Positions 8,167 through 18,874 of a stretch of 64,000 bases of DNA are shown here, piece by piece. The DNA comes from Maribacter algicola (GTDB lineage Bacteria > Bacteroidota > Bacteroidia > Flavobacteriales > Flavobacteriaceae). A program made the position numbers and the translations under genes. Under the pieces are notes generated by a model. It searched no databases. It saw only the letters and a program-made list of their open reading frames with translations, and was not told the origin of the DNA. The DNA lies in the NCBI RefSeq assembly GCF_003933245.1, contig NZ_QUSX01000001.1, positions 434,001 to 498,000 of the forward strand, in the 5' to 3' direction. Position 1 is the first letter of the stretch. Each line of letters opens with the position of its first letter.

Positions 8167-8539
8167 CAATCAATTCCTTATACTCCACATCACTTAATAG
8201 CGATTCTATTTCTGAACTATCGGATAATTTAATCTTCACCATCCAACCTGCACCATAGGGATCTTTGTTGACCATTTCCGGTTCGTCTTCCAAGGCGGTA
8301 TTGAACTCGATAATTTCTCCCGATACAGGGGAAAAAAGATCTGACACCGTTTTTACGGCCTCAACGGTTCCAAAGATTGCCTCCTTATCCAGAGTTTCAT
8401 CCAACGTGTCTACTTCTACATAAACAATATCACCCAGTTCTCCCTGGGCAAAATCAGTGATACCTACCGTAGCGACATCGCCTTCGATTTTCACCCATTC
8501 ATGATCTTTGGTATACTTTAATTCAGCGGGTATTTTCAT
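8159..8539 (-). CDS. gcvH: glycine cleavage system H protein
   Basis: A 126-residue, full-length H protein. It carries the lipoyl group that shuttles the aminomethyl intermediate between the P, T and L proteins of glycine cleavage in the cytoplasm. The lipoylation site is K63 in [12 protein letters not shown], in the expected hairpin, followed by the conserved SPVSGEI and [10 protein letters not shown]. It has its own good promoter and is placed downstream of sprA; the P, T and L genes are not in this window. Confidence 0.97.
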   Translation of the reverse strand: MKIPAELKYTKDHEWVKIEGDVATVGITDFAQGELGDIVYVEVDTLDETLDKEAIFGTVEAVKTVSDLFSPVSGEIIEFNTALEDEPEMVNKDPYGAGWMVKIKLSDSSEIESLLSDVEYKELIGA

Positions 8540-8561
8540 AGTCCTTATTTTTGATAGGGGA

Positions 8562-8592
8562 CAAATGTAAATTATTCCCTAAAGGAATTCAA
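8562..8592 (-). promoter_or_regulatory. promoter of gcvH-vanZ
   Basis: Minus strand: TTG (8590-8592), a 20-base spacer, then TACATTTG (8562-8569). This matches the Bacteroidota consensus and ends 22 bases before the gcvH start. The spacer itself holds an imperfect palindrome around AATTCC/GGGAAT whose meaning is unclear. Confidence 0.72.
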
Positions 8593-8627
8593 AAAATACT
8601 TTTACTTCTTTGAGAAATAGGTCTTAC

Positions 8628-11600
8628 TTAATTCCCAAAATTGTACCTGAGCGTAAAGCCGGCGTTGACGGTAGTTTGCGGGAAGGCCGTAGATACGGCA
8701 AACTGGGAGAAATTATGGTCATAGAAGAACAACACGTTCAATTGCTTGCTCAATGCATAGTCCGCACCAAATTTTATGGACAATAGATTCTGGCCCGAAG
8801 TAATCTGGTTGTTGTTGATGTCCAAATTCCGAATAATGGTAATGTTGTCCCTAAGACTTACATCGGCCTTTAAATTCAGGTCACCTTTCAACCGAGTTTT
8901 GCTACCACCTATATTCGTTACAAATTGCACATCCTTTATCCTGTAACCCAACCCGACCGTGTATTCCTGACCGTTTATTTCCGTCATCAGATTATTATCA
9001 AAACTCAAGGACAATGTACGGTCCGTACGTACTTCCGCCAATACACTTACGGAATTCTGCATTTCAAAATCCAAACGAACCAAGGGATTGAACTGGTCCG
9101 TTAAAACTATATTGTTCAGAATCAGATCAGGAAGCAAATCTCCATTTTCAGTATCTACCGCTTGAATACCATCGTTTATCAATTGCTGTTTCTCTAAATT
9201 GGTCTGAAAGGAATTGATACTATACGAGGCCCTATATCCATGCTGAATCGAAAAACGCTTGAACTTTTTCTTGAACCATTTGTTCTGCATAAGTCCTGTA
9301 TACTTTATGTTCCAGTTGGGAATTGGAATTTGTCTGAACACATCTAGATTCACCCTTTCTGCATCCTGACCGGTATAAGCCGCAAAGAATGCCGGTAATA
9401 ATACGTCTTGCTGGGTCTTTCCATACCGCTCCGGGAAACCATCCTCATCCAAAGTTCCAGGTGTTTGCCCGCGATCGGAAACTAATCTATTCGCTATGGT
9501 AATCCTATTTTCCTTAAACTGTTCAAATGTGGCCGAATCAAACTCATCGCTCTTACCAAAGGCGGTACCAATCATCATAGTAGATATACTAAAGCTGCCC
9601 AATTGGTTTTGAAGGCCGGTCCTATTGTCCAACAAAGCTTCCAAATCATAGTTCTCCTGTATACTGTTGGAGTACTGTCTATCGGCGACCAAATCGATGG
9701 TTATATCTCTAGTGGGTTGTGCCGTGGCGGTGATATTCAATTGTTTGTTCGTTCTTCTGATAAACTGATCATTAAAATCAGGGAAAGTGGTCAACCAACC
9801 ATTTCTGGCCGCCTCGAATCGAACATCGGACTGACTACCCAACACAAACCCGATCGTAGGCCTGGTGGTACCTATAAACCCGATGGACTGCGTATAACCG
9901 GGCAGTACGGTTCCGTTGTTTTCATTATAGTTAATGTTCAAACGTTTTACCATGGTCACCACATCCACAATTGTATTAAAAAGGCCACTGGTTTTTGGTT
10001 TTACCTTTTCCTCTTCCATTTTACCCTGGTTCAAAATATTGGGGCGAGCACCTGCCCCTTTTTGTGCCGTAGGGGCCTCCCTCTTTTTTAATCCGATTAG
10101 ATCATAGAACTTTTGCATGGTCAAGGAAGCGGTCAACGCATGCGTATTGGCATTTTGAACCGTATTGATGCGTGCATTGGGATCATTCAATGCTTGCTGT
10201 GCCACCTCCGCAAGGGCGTCTCCCCCGCGTTGCCAATCAAAATTGCTGGTATAACTATATTGTGCGTTGATAAAATCCAAAGCCGGGATTTTGGCAAAAG
10301 GCACTTCATAATTCAATTGAATCTGTTGGGAATGCCTATTGGGCTCGCCCAAATCAAAAAAGCCGTCCCACAGTTCCAAGGTCTTATCTATTTCAGACCT
10401 TGGATCACCATCCTCTTCAAAATAGTTACGGACGATATTGTTGTTTGAAGCTGTCATATTGAATCGCAAGGACTTGGTCAGGTTATAATTGACAGCGTAC
10501 TGCCAATTGAACAGATAATTCCTTTGTTGCAACTCCGGTAACGGCAAACGGTCCACACCTTCTTCCCGCACATCCCTAAAGCGCTGTGCATTGAATTGTC
10601 TATTGATGTTGGAATTGACCGATACACTTGCGGGCAACAGATTCAGGTTCAAATCCTTTAACCATTGCCAGTATTTACCCCTAAATAGCGAATCCTTTTT
10701 AGCAAAGGGAGCCACTTCTACCGGATCAAAACTGTGATTATAGACAAAGCCGGTATTGACCGATTGATCTCGAAGTTCCGCTATTTCAAAATCCCGATGC
10801 TCCGTTTCGTTGTAGGAGTAATTAAAGGTAAAGTTCTCCACATCGTAGAAATTGGCATCGGCCTCCTCGCCGCGATCTTTTCGCACCCCAATGAAGTTAA
10901 TGCTGGTACGCTTGGTATAATCCTCTGCCTGTTCCCGTATTTCTTCCGCCGCTTGTTGGTCTGGGGCAGCCTCGATTAAATCGTTCAACTTTAAGTCATC
11001 ATATACCGGGTCAAATTCCGGTGTTATCAACTGCTCGGATATTCCATAGTTGAAAGGTAACTGAATGCCCCACTTCTTTGGAAGCAACTGCCCTACGTTC
11101 ACATTGGTCACCACGTCATAACTGGTAGCGTCTTCCCGCGCCCTTTCGTTTGGCATTTGATCAATAGATCCAAATCCGGAGGTACTCTTGCTTCCCGTGG
11201 CGGTGACGTTAGCAAAATCGGCCATATTCGCGTCCACAGCTGCTATGGCGGCCCAGCCCCCGTTATTGTCCAATCCGGCCAAGCGTAGTTCGTTGAACCA
11301 GACTTCGCCCCTTGCCGGTAAAATATCCTGGTTTTTTATACCTACCATCATACTCCGGATACTCCCCAAGGATGGATTTCCTTTAATACCGATTCGCAAC
11401 CTTCCTGCGGCCCTATCGTCAAACTCGTTTACCGGAATGACTTCCCCGTTTTCAACCTCAAAAAATCGCACTTCGCTCAAATCGCCCCCTTGTATCCATG
11501 CCGATTTCACCTTGTTCAAATCGCTTAAAGCAATGTCCATTTCATTGACATCGGGCCATATCTCACTTTCCGATGCCGCAGTAAAGGGCGTAAACTGTAA

Positions 11601-14600
11601 TGGCAATTCAATTTGATAGTAGTTTTGGGTAAAATCCGTACCTATTCGCAAGAAACCTACTAGTGGCGTGGAACTATCGGCATAATCGCTATCCACGATT
11701 TTCTCCGCATGCATGAACATCTTTATTTTTTTATACTGACGGATGTCCACGTTCAAATTCTTAAAAACAGCCCTAGAATCCCTGGATTCAAGACCCTCCA
11801 CTACCAAGGACAAGGATTGCTCGTTCTGCCTTATGATCGTATTATTATTGTTCAACTGCTCCCTGGCAACGCCCGGAGGAAGGACATAGGGTATGGGAAT
11901 CCTTCCGCTGTTCTCTTCAATGTTCACGGTATTCACGTCCAAGGTAGTACCGTCATCCGCCGGGTTGTTATCGATATCAGGGTCTTGCAGTGTTTTTACA
12001 TAGGTCCTCCAGTCGCCCCGGACCAAATCCAAAGTGGCAAAACGTAGCACGGTTGGTCCTGAAAAACCGGTCATGTACATACGCATAAAACTGATGGACC
12101 TAAAATCTGTAATACCGCCTACAGCATCGGTAAAATCGCTAAGGGGAATTTTATACTGAATCCACCTTCTATTCAATTGGTCTCCATTGGGCAATTCCGG
12201 AGTAACACCTTCCTTGATATCCGTAACGTATTTATCGTTTATAGTGGTCCCTGGTTTAATTTGAATCCGATATTCGTAGTAGCTATTTACGGTATTCATC
12301 GTCAGGTCCCTGTCCACATCCTCCACATCGGGCAGGGTGGTAGAACCCCTATTCGTATTGGTCACCTGTACGGGCGAGTTGCCATCTGGATTATTAAAAT
12401 CGAGATACCGCTCTAAAATGCCTCCTTCTCTGTTTAAATAATATTGGTAGTTGTCCAAGGCAGGATCCGGTCCCGGGTTGGCATCGTAGATGGCCGCTTC
12501 TGCTTCATCGTTCAAACCATCAAAACCTATATCCTGCAAAGTCCTATTGGGTTCGCTGGCATCAAAGGCATAGACCAAGGACTGGGTGGCCGGCACCTCT
12601 CCCCAACTGGTAGGGGCCACAAATTCGTTACTATCCACACCGGGCAATCCATTTTCATATTGTTTTTTACCATCGCGCAGTATATCTTCGGATATATTCC
12701 CTAAGTTCAAGACCAGTTCCCCCGGGCTTGTTGCCTCGCCGTCCACGTAAGGATCCAATACCCAAAACTGGACGAATTCCACGTTGGCCTGCTCAAAATT
12801 GGTACTGCTCAAAGACCGCATGATACCACCCCACTTTTGATCAGGCTGAGTATTTTGAAAATCGGGATTATTGTTATAGGGACCTTTAAGGTTTGGGTAA
12901 TAGGCAATATCCAAAGTTCCCTGAACGGTTGTCTGGCCTTGGGCAATATCTACCTGCGGAAAAACCTCGTCAATAAAAACCCTACGGGTGGGGTTTGTGG
13001 AAATATCATTGTCCGTAATGGCCGTTGGCCTTTGATTCGTGTAAAAGATCGGGTCTATGGTGTACCAGGCCATTTTGGCACGTCCAAATCCGTTTTCAAG
13101 GTTGGCAGGATCTTCGGGAGAAGTACCTATCAACTGTCCACCTGGAGCAAACTCCAATGGTGTACTGGCCAAAGTCCAACCCAAGGAACCACGGATATCT
13201 ATCAAGGCCTGGGCGCCTTCAAAATCATCCAAATAGGTCGTAGTTTCCCCTTGGAAATCGGCATTCTTGGGTGAATTGGGTTTTAACCAGGCAACCTCTG
13301 CACGAACCGATACATTGGATGGTACATCAGTATCAATATTGGGCAATTTGTTTGCCATTCGGGTTAACCATGGTACCTCCGTGGAAAAATTTCCATTAAG
13401 CCCAAAAATGGTATTGTTGACCGGCTCAATCCCAAAATTCGATTTTTGGGTCAACGGACGTTCATTTAGATTCAATAAAGTTCCCCCAAGCACGAAGTTT
13501 TTATTAAACTGATGTTCCAGGTTTACACCTGTAAACCTTCTGGTCTGTTGACCAAAAACGGCATTGTTCTCTACGGAAATATTGATGGGTGTATTGGAAG
13601 CTTCCAAACTGGGATCCAAAATTTGTACGGTCCCGGCCTGATAGTTCACCGTATAGTCTATTCCTTCCTGTAGTTGTCTACCTCCAGCGGTAACGGTCAC
13701 AGAACCCCTGGGCACATTAAAGGCCCCAATAGGAATACCATTGTTTCCTTCGGACTTATAGCGCCCTTTTAATAGAAACTTATTTTTTTCAGGATCTTGT
13801 AGGGCCGCCGCCTTGGTGGATTCGTACATATCCCTAAAGACATATTTTTCTTGATTTTCATTAAAGGAAGCGGCATTTTCGTAATCTCCCGTACCATCAT
13901 CCAAGGTTTCAAATAGGTATTGCCCAAAAGGCTCCACTTTGGTAAAAATGATACGCCCTCCTTGAATATCTACCGTAATACCGGGATAGAAATCAAAAAA
14001 ACCATCTCCTCCAGGTTGCACATCGTTGTAAACATTCAATCGGTCCAAATTAAAAACGTCCAAAAGGATACGGTCCTGTAATCCTTCCGGCCAACCGGTC
14101 CCTGGACCTTCTACGACAGGGGTGATATAGTTTCTAGGCGTTGGATCAGAATAAAGGATATTCATCTTAAAGTCATCCTCGCTCAAGCGAAAGGCGCCCG
14201 TGGCATAAATATTCTTCATCATCAAATCCCATATAGGATCGCTGACGTTCGTAATATTACTTTTTAAAAGTTTTAGGACTAATGTATTGTTCTCAATTAC
14301 AGGAGCGGCCCCACCGGAAATCGTGGTGGCATCCAAACCTCCATTGGCAAATTCACCTACTTGGTATACATTCCCATCAAAGGTATACTGGTAGGCGACG
14401 GCCAATACCTCATCATTGCTCAAACGCTGGTTCAAGGATATATATCCCAATTGTGTATTAAAATCATAGTCCCGCCCTTGCTCAAGTTTACGGGCATTTT
14501 CCAGGATGGCATAATCAAATCCCTGATTTGCCTGATACCCGGGTACTATGGGATTAAAACCTTGTTCAACGGTTGCAATTTCTCGAATATTATCATTTAA

Positions 14601-15845
14601 TGCCCCACCTCCACTACTGATCAATGCAGGGTCATAGGCATTTGCTCCGTTTCTTGGCAAACCGTTCAAAGTTGATGGGAAAAATCCACTGGCCACATCC
14701 CCAGCAATTAAACCTATCCTCGTTTTTTCCTCCTCCGTTGCCCCTGAAATGGGGTCTCCATACCTAGTTTCACCCAAATCCTGCAAAGCCACAACATTAC
14801 GAACATTGAGTGTTTGCTGGCTCCTGTTGGTGACCCAAACCTCCAAACGGGTTATCTGGACCTTACTTTGAATGAAGGGATATTTTTCCAAGGCCCTGTC
14901 GTAATTGTCCCGAAAGTACTGGGCCAAAAAGAAATGTCTATCCTCGTCATAATCGAGTGCCGTTAAACTAAATTCATTGATGGTCCCTCCTCCTTGGGCC
15001 ACTACCGTGTTGTTCTGGGAACGCTGTTCGGAAAAAACCGCGGTGACCGTTGTTTTTCCAAACTGCAATTGCGTCTTTACCCCAAAAAGACTTTGTGCAC
15101 CTTGAATCAAGGAACTGTTCAAGGGCATGTTGACATTACCAACCTCTATCTTTCTTAAAATATCATCTTCAGTAGGCGTATAGTCCAACTTCACAATATT
15201 CTGAAAATCAAAAGTCGCCTCCGTATCGTAGTTGGCATTTACCTGCAAGCGCTCCCCGATCTTGCCCAACATACTTAGACTGATGCGCTGATCAAAGTCA
15301 AAAGACAAGTTGGTCCTGTTACGGGGCGATAGGGAAGGATTGTCGTTCTTTTGCCAGATAACGCCCAAATCCATGGCAACGGATCCCTGCGGGATGACCT
15401 CTATGGTATTTCCGCCAAAGACAGATTGAAAAAAATCATTATTGATGTAAAAGTTGGGCAGCAGATTTCGTCGGGCTTCCTCACTCCCGGCCTTCTTACC
15501 GGAGTAGGCATCCGATTTTTCCTTGAAGTAGCTTTTGATTCCCTGCTTGCGAACTAGTTCATAGTACTCATCCGGAGTTAGTATAATGGGGTAGCCAATG
15601 TTAAAATCACCAATACTCTCATTATAGATATATCGGTCCAAATTGGGATCGTAAATATATTTGGAAACTATACTATCCGGATTTTCCAGTACAATCCGGC
15701 CTAGGTCATAGCCCGTTTTGACGGAATCAATTTCCTGTTCATCCGTTTCTTGGGCCTTGGATTGTTCCACAAAGCCGATAAAAACAATGAATAGGATAGT
15801 ATGCTTAAAAGAATCTTTAAGTTTTTTAAATGCCCCTTGTTTCAA
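8628..15845 (-). CDS. sprA: cell surface protein SprA, type IX secretion outer-membrane channel
   Basis: A 2405-residue protein, the size of the SprA/Sov family, which forms the very large outer-membrane barrel through which type IX substrates leave; it is needed for gliding in Flavobacterium. A signal peptide (about 1-31, ending SKAQ) is followed by repeated beta-strand-rich segments and a C-terminal strand ending in RYNFGN, aromatic-rich as in outer-membrane barrels. The recognisable SprA features include the N-terminal plug-like region and blocks such as DDFEGAQALIDIRGS. No ATG precedes the signal peptide: the gene appears to start with TTG at 15845, five bases after the ruvA stop, so translation may be coupled to ruvA. 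Confidence 0.95.
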   Translation of the reverse strand: MKQGAFKKLKDSFKHTILFIVFIGFVEQSKAQETDEQEIDSVKTGYDLGRIVLENPDSIVSKYIYDPNLDRYIYNESIGDFNIGYPIILTPDEYYELVRKQGIKSYFKEKSDAYSGKKAGSEEARRNLLPNFYINNDFFQSVFGGNTIEVIPQGSVAMDLGVIWQKNDNPSLSPRNRTNLSFDFDQRISLSMLGKIGERLQVNANYDTEATFDFQNIVKLDYTPTEDDILRKIEVGNVNMPLNSSLIQGAQSLFGVKTQLQFGKTTVTAVFSEQRSQNNTVVAQGGGTINEFSLTALDYDEDRHFFLAQYFRDNYDRALEKYPFIQSKVQITRLEVWVTNRSQQTLNVRNVVALQDLGETRYGDPISGATEEEKTRIGLIAGDVASGFFPSTLNGLPRNGANAYDPALISSGGGALNDNIREIATVEQGFNPIVPGYQANQGFDYAILENARKLEQGRDYDFNTQLGYISLNQRLSNDEVLAVAYQYTFDGNVYQVGEFANGGLDATTISGGAAPVIENNTLVLKLLKSNITNVSDPIWDLMMKNIYATGAFRLSEDDFKMNILYSDPTPRNYITPVVEGPGTGWPEGLQDRILLDVFNLDRLNVYNDVQPGGDGFFDFYPGITVDIQGGRIIFTKVEPFGQYLFETLDDGTGDYENAASFNENQEKYVFRDMYESTKAAALQDPEKNKFLLKGRYKSEGNNGIPIGAFNVPRGSVTVTAGGRQLQEGIDYTVNYQAGTVQILDPSLEASNTPINISVENNAVFGQQTRRFTGVNLEHQFNKNFVLGGTLLNLNERPLTQKSNFGIEPVNNTIFGLNGNFSTEVPWLTRMANKLPNIDTDVPSNVSVRAEVAWLKPNSPKNADFQGETTTYLDDFEGAQALIDIRGSLGWTLASTPLEFAPGGQLIGTSPEDPANLENGFGRAKMAWYTIDPIFYTNQRPTAITDNDISTNPTRRVFIDEVFPQVDIAQGQTTVQGTLDIAYYPNLKGPYNNNPDFQNTQPDQKWGGIMRSLSSTNFEQANVEFVQFWVLDPYVDGEATSPGELVLNLGNISEDILRDGKKQYENGLPGVDSNEFVAPTSWGEVPATQSLVYAFDASEPNRTLQDIGFDGLNDEAEAAIYDANPGPDPALDNYQYYLNREGGILERYLDFNNPDGNSPVQVTNTNRGSTTLPDVEDVDRDLTMNTVNSYYEYRIQIKPGTTINDKYVTDIKEGVTPELPNGDQLNRRWIQYKIPLSDFTDAVGGITDFRSISFMRMYMTGFSGPTVLRFATLDLVRGDWRTYVKTLQDPDIDNNPADDGTTLDVNTVNIEENSGRIPIPYVLPPGVAREQLNNNNTIIRQNEQSLSLVVEGLESRDSRAVFKNLNVDIRQYKKIKMFMHAEKIVDSDYADSSTPLVGFLRIGTDFTQNYYQIELPLQFTPFTAASESEIWPDVNEMDIALSDLNKVKSAWIQGGDLSEVRFFEVENGEVIPVNEFDDRAAGRLRIGIKGNPSLGSIRSMMVGIKNQDILPARGEVWFNELRLAGLDNNGGWAAIAAVDANMADFANVTATGSKSTSGFGSIDQMPNERAREDATSYDVVTNVNVGQLLPKKWGIQLPFNYGISEQLITPEFDPVYDDLKLNDLIEAAPDQQAAEEIREQAEDYTKRTSINFIGVRKDRGEEADANFYDVENFTFNYSYNETEHRDFEIAELRDQSVNTGFVYNHSFDPVEVAPFAKKDSLFRGKYWQWLKDLNLNLLPASVSVNSNINRQFNAQRFRDVREEGVDRLPLPELQQRNYLFNWQYAVNYNLTKSLRFNMTASNNNIVRNYFEEDGDPRSEIDKTLELWDGFFDLGEPNRHSQQIQLNYEVPFAKIPALDFINAQYSYTSNFDWQRGGDALAEVAQQALNDPNARINTVQNANTHALTASLTMQKFYDLIGLKKREAPTAQKGAGARPNILNQGKMEEEKVKPKTSGLFNTIVDVVTMVKRLNINYNENNGTVLPGYTQSIGFIGTTRPTIGFVLGSQSDVRFEAARNGWLTTFPDFNDQFIRRTNKQLNITATAQPTRDITIDLVADRQYSNSIQENYDLEALLDNRTGLQNQLGSFSISTMMIGTAFGKSDEFDSATFEQFKENRITIANRLVSDRGQTPGTLDEDGFPERYGKTQQDVLLPAFFAAYTGQDAERVNLDVFRQIPIPNWNIKYTGLMQNKWFKKKFKRFSIQHGYRASYSINSFQTNLEKQQLINDGIQAVDTENGDLLPDLILNNIVLTDQFNPLVRLDFEMQNSVSVLAEVRTDRTLSLSFDNNLMTEINGQEYTVGLGYRIKDVQFVTNIGGSKTRLKGDLNLKADVSLRDNITIIRNLDINNNQITSGQNLLSIKFGADYALSKQLNVLFFYDHNFSQFAVSTAFPQTTVNAGFTLRYNFGN

Positions 15846-15850
15846 ACTTG

Positions 15851-16432
15851 CTACAAATTTTTCAGCGCCAGTTTTATAATGTTCTCTACGCTTAAAGAGG
15901 GGTCTTGGGAAATCACCTTATCTACTACCTTTTCAGCCTGTTTTCTAGCGAAACCCAGTACCTCTAAAGCAGATAACGCTTCATCCCTATTTGTATTGTT
16001 TGGAACTGCTGAAACTTCGTCTATGTCGTACATTTTTAAAATCTTGTCCCGAAGGTCCAAAATGACCCGCTGCGCAGTCTTCGCACCGATGCCCTTTATT
16101 GCCTGAATGGAAGGGACATTTCCATTGGCTATGGCGTCTCTAATCTCTACCGGGGACATAGAAGATAACATGGTTCGCGCAGTACTTGAACCAATCCCCG
16201 AAACTGATAAGAGTAACCTGAATATTTCCCGCTCCGATTTTTCGGAAAATCCAAAAAGTGTATGTGAATCCTCCTTTACTTGAAGGTGTGTATAGATGTT
16301 GACCAATTCATTATCTGGGAGTTTGGAAAAGGTATGCAAGGATATATTTACAAAATAGCCCACACCATTACATTCAACAATGATATGGGTGGGGTTCTTT
16401 TCTATTAATTTTCCCTTTAAATGATGGATCAT
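15851..16432 (-). CDS. ruvA: Holliday junction branch migration protein RuvA
   Basis: A 193-residue RuvA. It has the N-terminal OB-fold (about 1-63, starting MIHHLKGKLIEK), two helix-hairpin-helix motifs (LLSVSGIGSSTARTML near 72-88 and IQAIKGIGAKTAQRVILDL near 108-126), and the C-terminal domain III (about 145-193) that contacts RuvB. RuvA binds the four-way junction as a tetramer and loads RuvB. ruvB is about 9 kb away in the same window rather than adjacent. The gene lies between the malic enzyme and sprA on the same strand. Confidence 0.97.
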   Translation of the reverse strand: MIHHLKGKLIEKNPTHIIVECNGVGYFVNISLHTFSKLPDNELVNIYTHLQVKEDSHTLFGFSEKSEREIFRLLLSVSGIGSSTARTMLSSMSPVEIRDAIANGNVPSIQAIKGIGAKTAQRVILDLRDKILKMYDIDEVSAVPNNTNRDEALSALEVLGFARKQAEKVVDKVISQDPSLSVENIIKLALKNL

Positions 16433-16476
16433 GGAATTAGGCTAATAGATGTTGGTTGTTGGAAAATAAACAAACT

Positions 16477-18771
16477 TTATTGTCCCCTTTTGATATTTCT
16501 TCTTTTTTCACGCTCTTGGGCATCAATAACGGCAACAGCCGCCATATTGACTATTTCCTCTACACTGGCCCCCAATTGCATAATGTGAACGGATTTTCTA
16601 AGACCTACCATGATAGGGCCTATGGAATCTGACTTGTTCAATTCCTTTAGTAGCTTATAGGTGATATTTGCCGATTCCAGATTTGGAAAAACCAAGGTAT
16701 TTACCTTTCTACCTGCCAATTTAGAGAAAGGGAATTTGCTTTCATGTAGCTCCTTGTTCAAGGCAAAATCCATTTGTATTTCCCCATCTACCACCAACTC
16801 CGGACTGGTCTCATGCAACATTTTTACCGCTTCCCTCACCTTTATGGCATTATTATGTGCCGAAGAGCCAAAATTGGCATAACTCAACAAAGCAATTACA
16901 GGGTCAAATCCAAAAGTAGTAGCAACGTTCGCCGTCATTTGGGTAATATCCGCTATCTCTTCCGCATTTGGATCAATATTTATGGAGGTATCCGCTAAAA
17001 AAAGTGGCCCTCTTTCCGTAATCATAATGTTTACCGTAGCAACCCTCTTAACTCCAGTCGCCCTCCCTATGACCTCCAAAATAGGTTTGACCACTGTTGG
17101 ATATGCTCTGGAATATCCGGATATCATGCCATCGGCATCCCCTTCGAGCACCATCATGGCACCAAAATAATTACGTTCCCGCATTTTAATCTTGGCACTA
17201 TACAGCGTTGTACCCTTTCTTTTTCTACTTTCCCAATATTTGGTAGCGTACCTAATATGGCGTTCATCAAATTCGTCTGACAATGGGTCCACGATAGGGA
17301 TATCGGCATCAAATTCAAGTTCCTTCTTTAGCTCAAGAATGACATCCTTTCTACCTAAGAGTATAGGTTCTGCAAGTCCTTCTTCATATACGATCTGGGC
17401 CGCCTTAAGAACATCCAAATGATCCGCTTCCGCAAATACAATTCGTTTTGGGTTGGTTCTTGCCCTTCCATGAAGCAATCGTACCACCTTATTATCGTTC
17501 CCTGAACGAAGCATCAATTCCTCCTTATACTTATCCCAATCCTCGATAGGGGCCTTTGCAACTCCGCTTTCCATGGCCGCCCTTGCAACCGCCGGTGGAA
17601 TTTCATGAATCAATCGCTGATCGAAGGGTTTTGGGATTATATAGTCCTTACCAAAGGTGAGTCGGGTTTCCCCATATGCTATATTCACCTGTTCCGGTAC
17701 CGGCTGTTTGGTTAGTTGGGCCAATGCCTTAACGGCTGCCATTTTCATTTCTTCATTTATGGAAGTTGCCCTTACGTCCAACGCCCCCCTGAAAATAAAA
17801 GGAAAACCAAGTACGTTATTCACCTGATTGGGATGGTCTGACCTACCTGTTGCCATGATAATATCCTTTCTGGTTTTTACGGCCAGGTCATATTTGATTT
17901 CAGGATCTGGATTTGCCATGGCAAACACGATAGGGTATGGCGCCATGGAATTGAGCATTGCTGGAGTAACGATATCGGCAATGGACAAACCTATAAATAC
18001 ATCCGCATTTACCATAGCTTCTTCCAAGGTGTCAATTTTTCTATCCGTAGCAAACTCACGTTTTGAATCTGATAGGTTATCGGCATCCTTTCGTATAACC
18101 CCCTTACTATCCAACATTACAATATTTTCAGCCCTTGCCCCAAATGCTTTGTACAGCTTAGTACAGGATACGGCTGCAGCGCCTGCACCGCTAACCACTA
18201 TGGTCACATCCTCTATTTTCTTTTTCGCCAATTCCAAGGCGTTCAATAAGGCCGCGGCCGATATTATAGCGGTCCCATGTTGATCATCATGCATGACCGG
18301 AATGTCCAACTCCTCCTTTAATCTCCTTTCGATTTCAAAAGCTTCGGGAGCTTTGATATCCTCTAGATTGATACCGCCAAAAGTGGGGGCAATCATTTTT
18401 ACGGTTTCTATAAATTTTTCCACATCCTCCGTATCCACTTCTATATCGATTCCATCGATATCGGCAAATATCTTAAAAAGCAGGCCTTTACCTTCCATTA
18501 CAGGTTTTGATGCTTCCGGCCCAATGTTACCCAAGCCCAAAACGGCCGTGCCGTTGGAAATAATGGCCACTAAATTTCCTTTTGAGGTGTATTTATAAAC
18601 GTTTTCCTTGTTCTTTGCAATTTCCAGACAAGGTTCTGCCACTCCAGGGGAATAGGCAAGAGCAAGATCGCGCTGAGTACTATAAGGTTTTGTGGGAACG
18701 ATTTTAATCTTACCGGGTTGAGGTTTGGCATGATACACCAATGCCTCCCTTCGTTGTTTCTCCTTGCTCAT
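16477..18771 (-). CDS. maeB: NADP-dependent malic enzyme with C-terminal phosphotransacetylase-like domain
   Basis: A 764-residue MaeB-type fusion. Residues 1 to about 420 form the malic enzyme part: the N-terminal domain with AYSPGVAEPC and DIDGIDIEVDTED, then the nucleotide-binding fold with VVSGAGAAAVSC. Residues from about 430 to 755 match phosphotransacetylase, including ISGYSRAYPTVVKPILEVIG and FPNLESANITYKLLKEL. It decarboxylates malate to pyruvate in the cytoplasm with reduction of NADP; the C-terminal part is thought to be regulatory (acetyl-CoA binding) rather than catalytic in E. coli MaeB. A -7-like element lies just upstream. Confidence 0.95.
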   Translation of the reverse strand: MSKEKQRREALVYHAKPQPGKIKIVPTKPYSTQRDLALAYSPGVAEPCLEIAKNKENVYKYTSKGNLVAIISNGTAVLGLGNIGPEASKPVMEGKGLLFKIFADIDGIDIEVDTEDVEKFIETVKMIAPTFGGINLEDIKAPEAFEIERRLKEELDIPVMHDDQHGTAIISAAALLNALELAKKKIEDVTIVVSGAGAAAVSCTKLYKAFGARAENIVMLDSKGVIRKDADNLSDSKREFATDRKIDTLEEAMVNADVFIGLSIADIVTPAMLNSMAPYPIVFAMANPDPEIKYDLAVKTRKDIIMATGRSDHPNQVNNVLGFPFIFRGALDVRATSINEEMKMAAVKALAQLTKQPVPEQVNIAYGETRLTFGKDYIIPKPFDQRLIHEIPPAVARAAMESGVAKAPIEDWDKYKEELMLRSGNDNKVVRLLHGRARTNPKRIVFAEADHLDVLKAAQIVYEEGLAEPILLGRKDVILELKKELEFDADIPIVDPLSDEFDERHIRYATKYWESRKRKGTTLYSAKIKMRERNYFGAMMVLEGDADGMISGYSRAYPTVVKPILEVIGRATGVKRVATVNIMITERGPLFLADTSINIDPNAEEIADITQMTANVATTFGFDPVIALLSYANFGSSAHNNAIKVREAVKMLHETSPELVVDGEIQMDFALNKELHESKFPFSKLAGRKVNTLVFPNLESANITYKLLKELNKSDSIGPIMVGLRKSVHIMQLGASVEEIVNMAAVAVIDAQEREKRRNIKRGQ

Positions 18772-18790
18772 GTTTTGGAAATTTGAACCA

Positions 18791-18798
18791 CAAATGTA
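18791..18798 (-). promoter_or_regulatory. possible promoter -7 element for maeB
   Basis: Minus strand TACATTTG, matching TAnnTTTG, 19 bases before the maeB start. No TTG is found at the usual -33 spacing, so this is a partial match. Confidence 0.45.
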
Positions 18799-18874
18799 AA
18801 GGTATTCCTGTAAACCCGATAAAAAGTTATTGGTTTTAAATCAATAAAAAACGGCTGTAAAACGAAATCATCAG

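Noticed and set aside
9603..15557. Many open frames on the plus strand opposite sprA
   Set aside because: They are antisense to a clearly coding gene, have no conserved motifs and no promoters.
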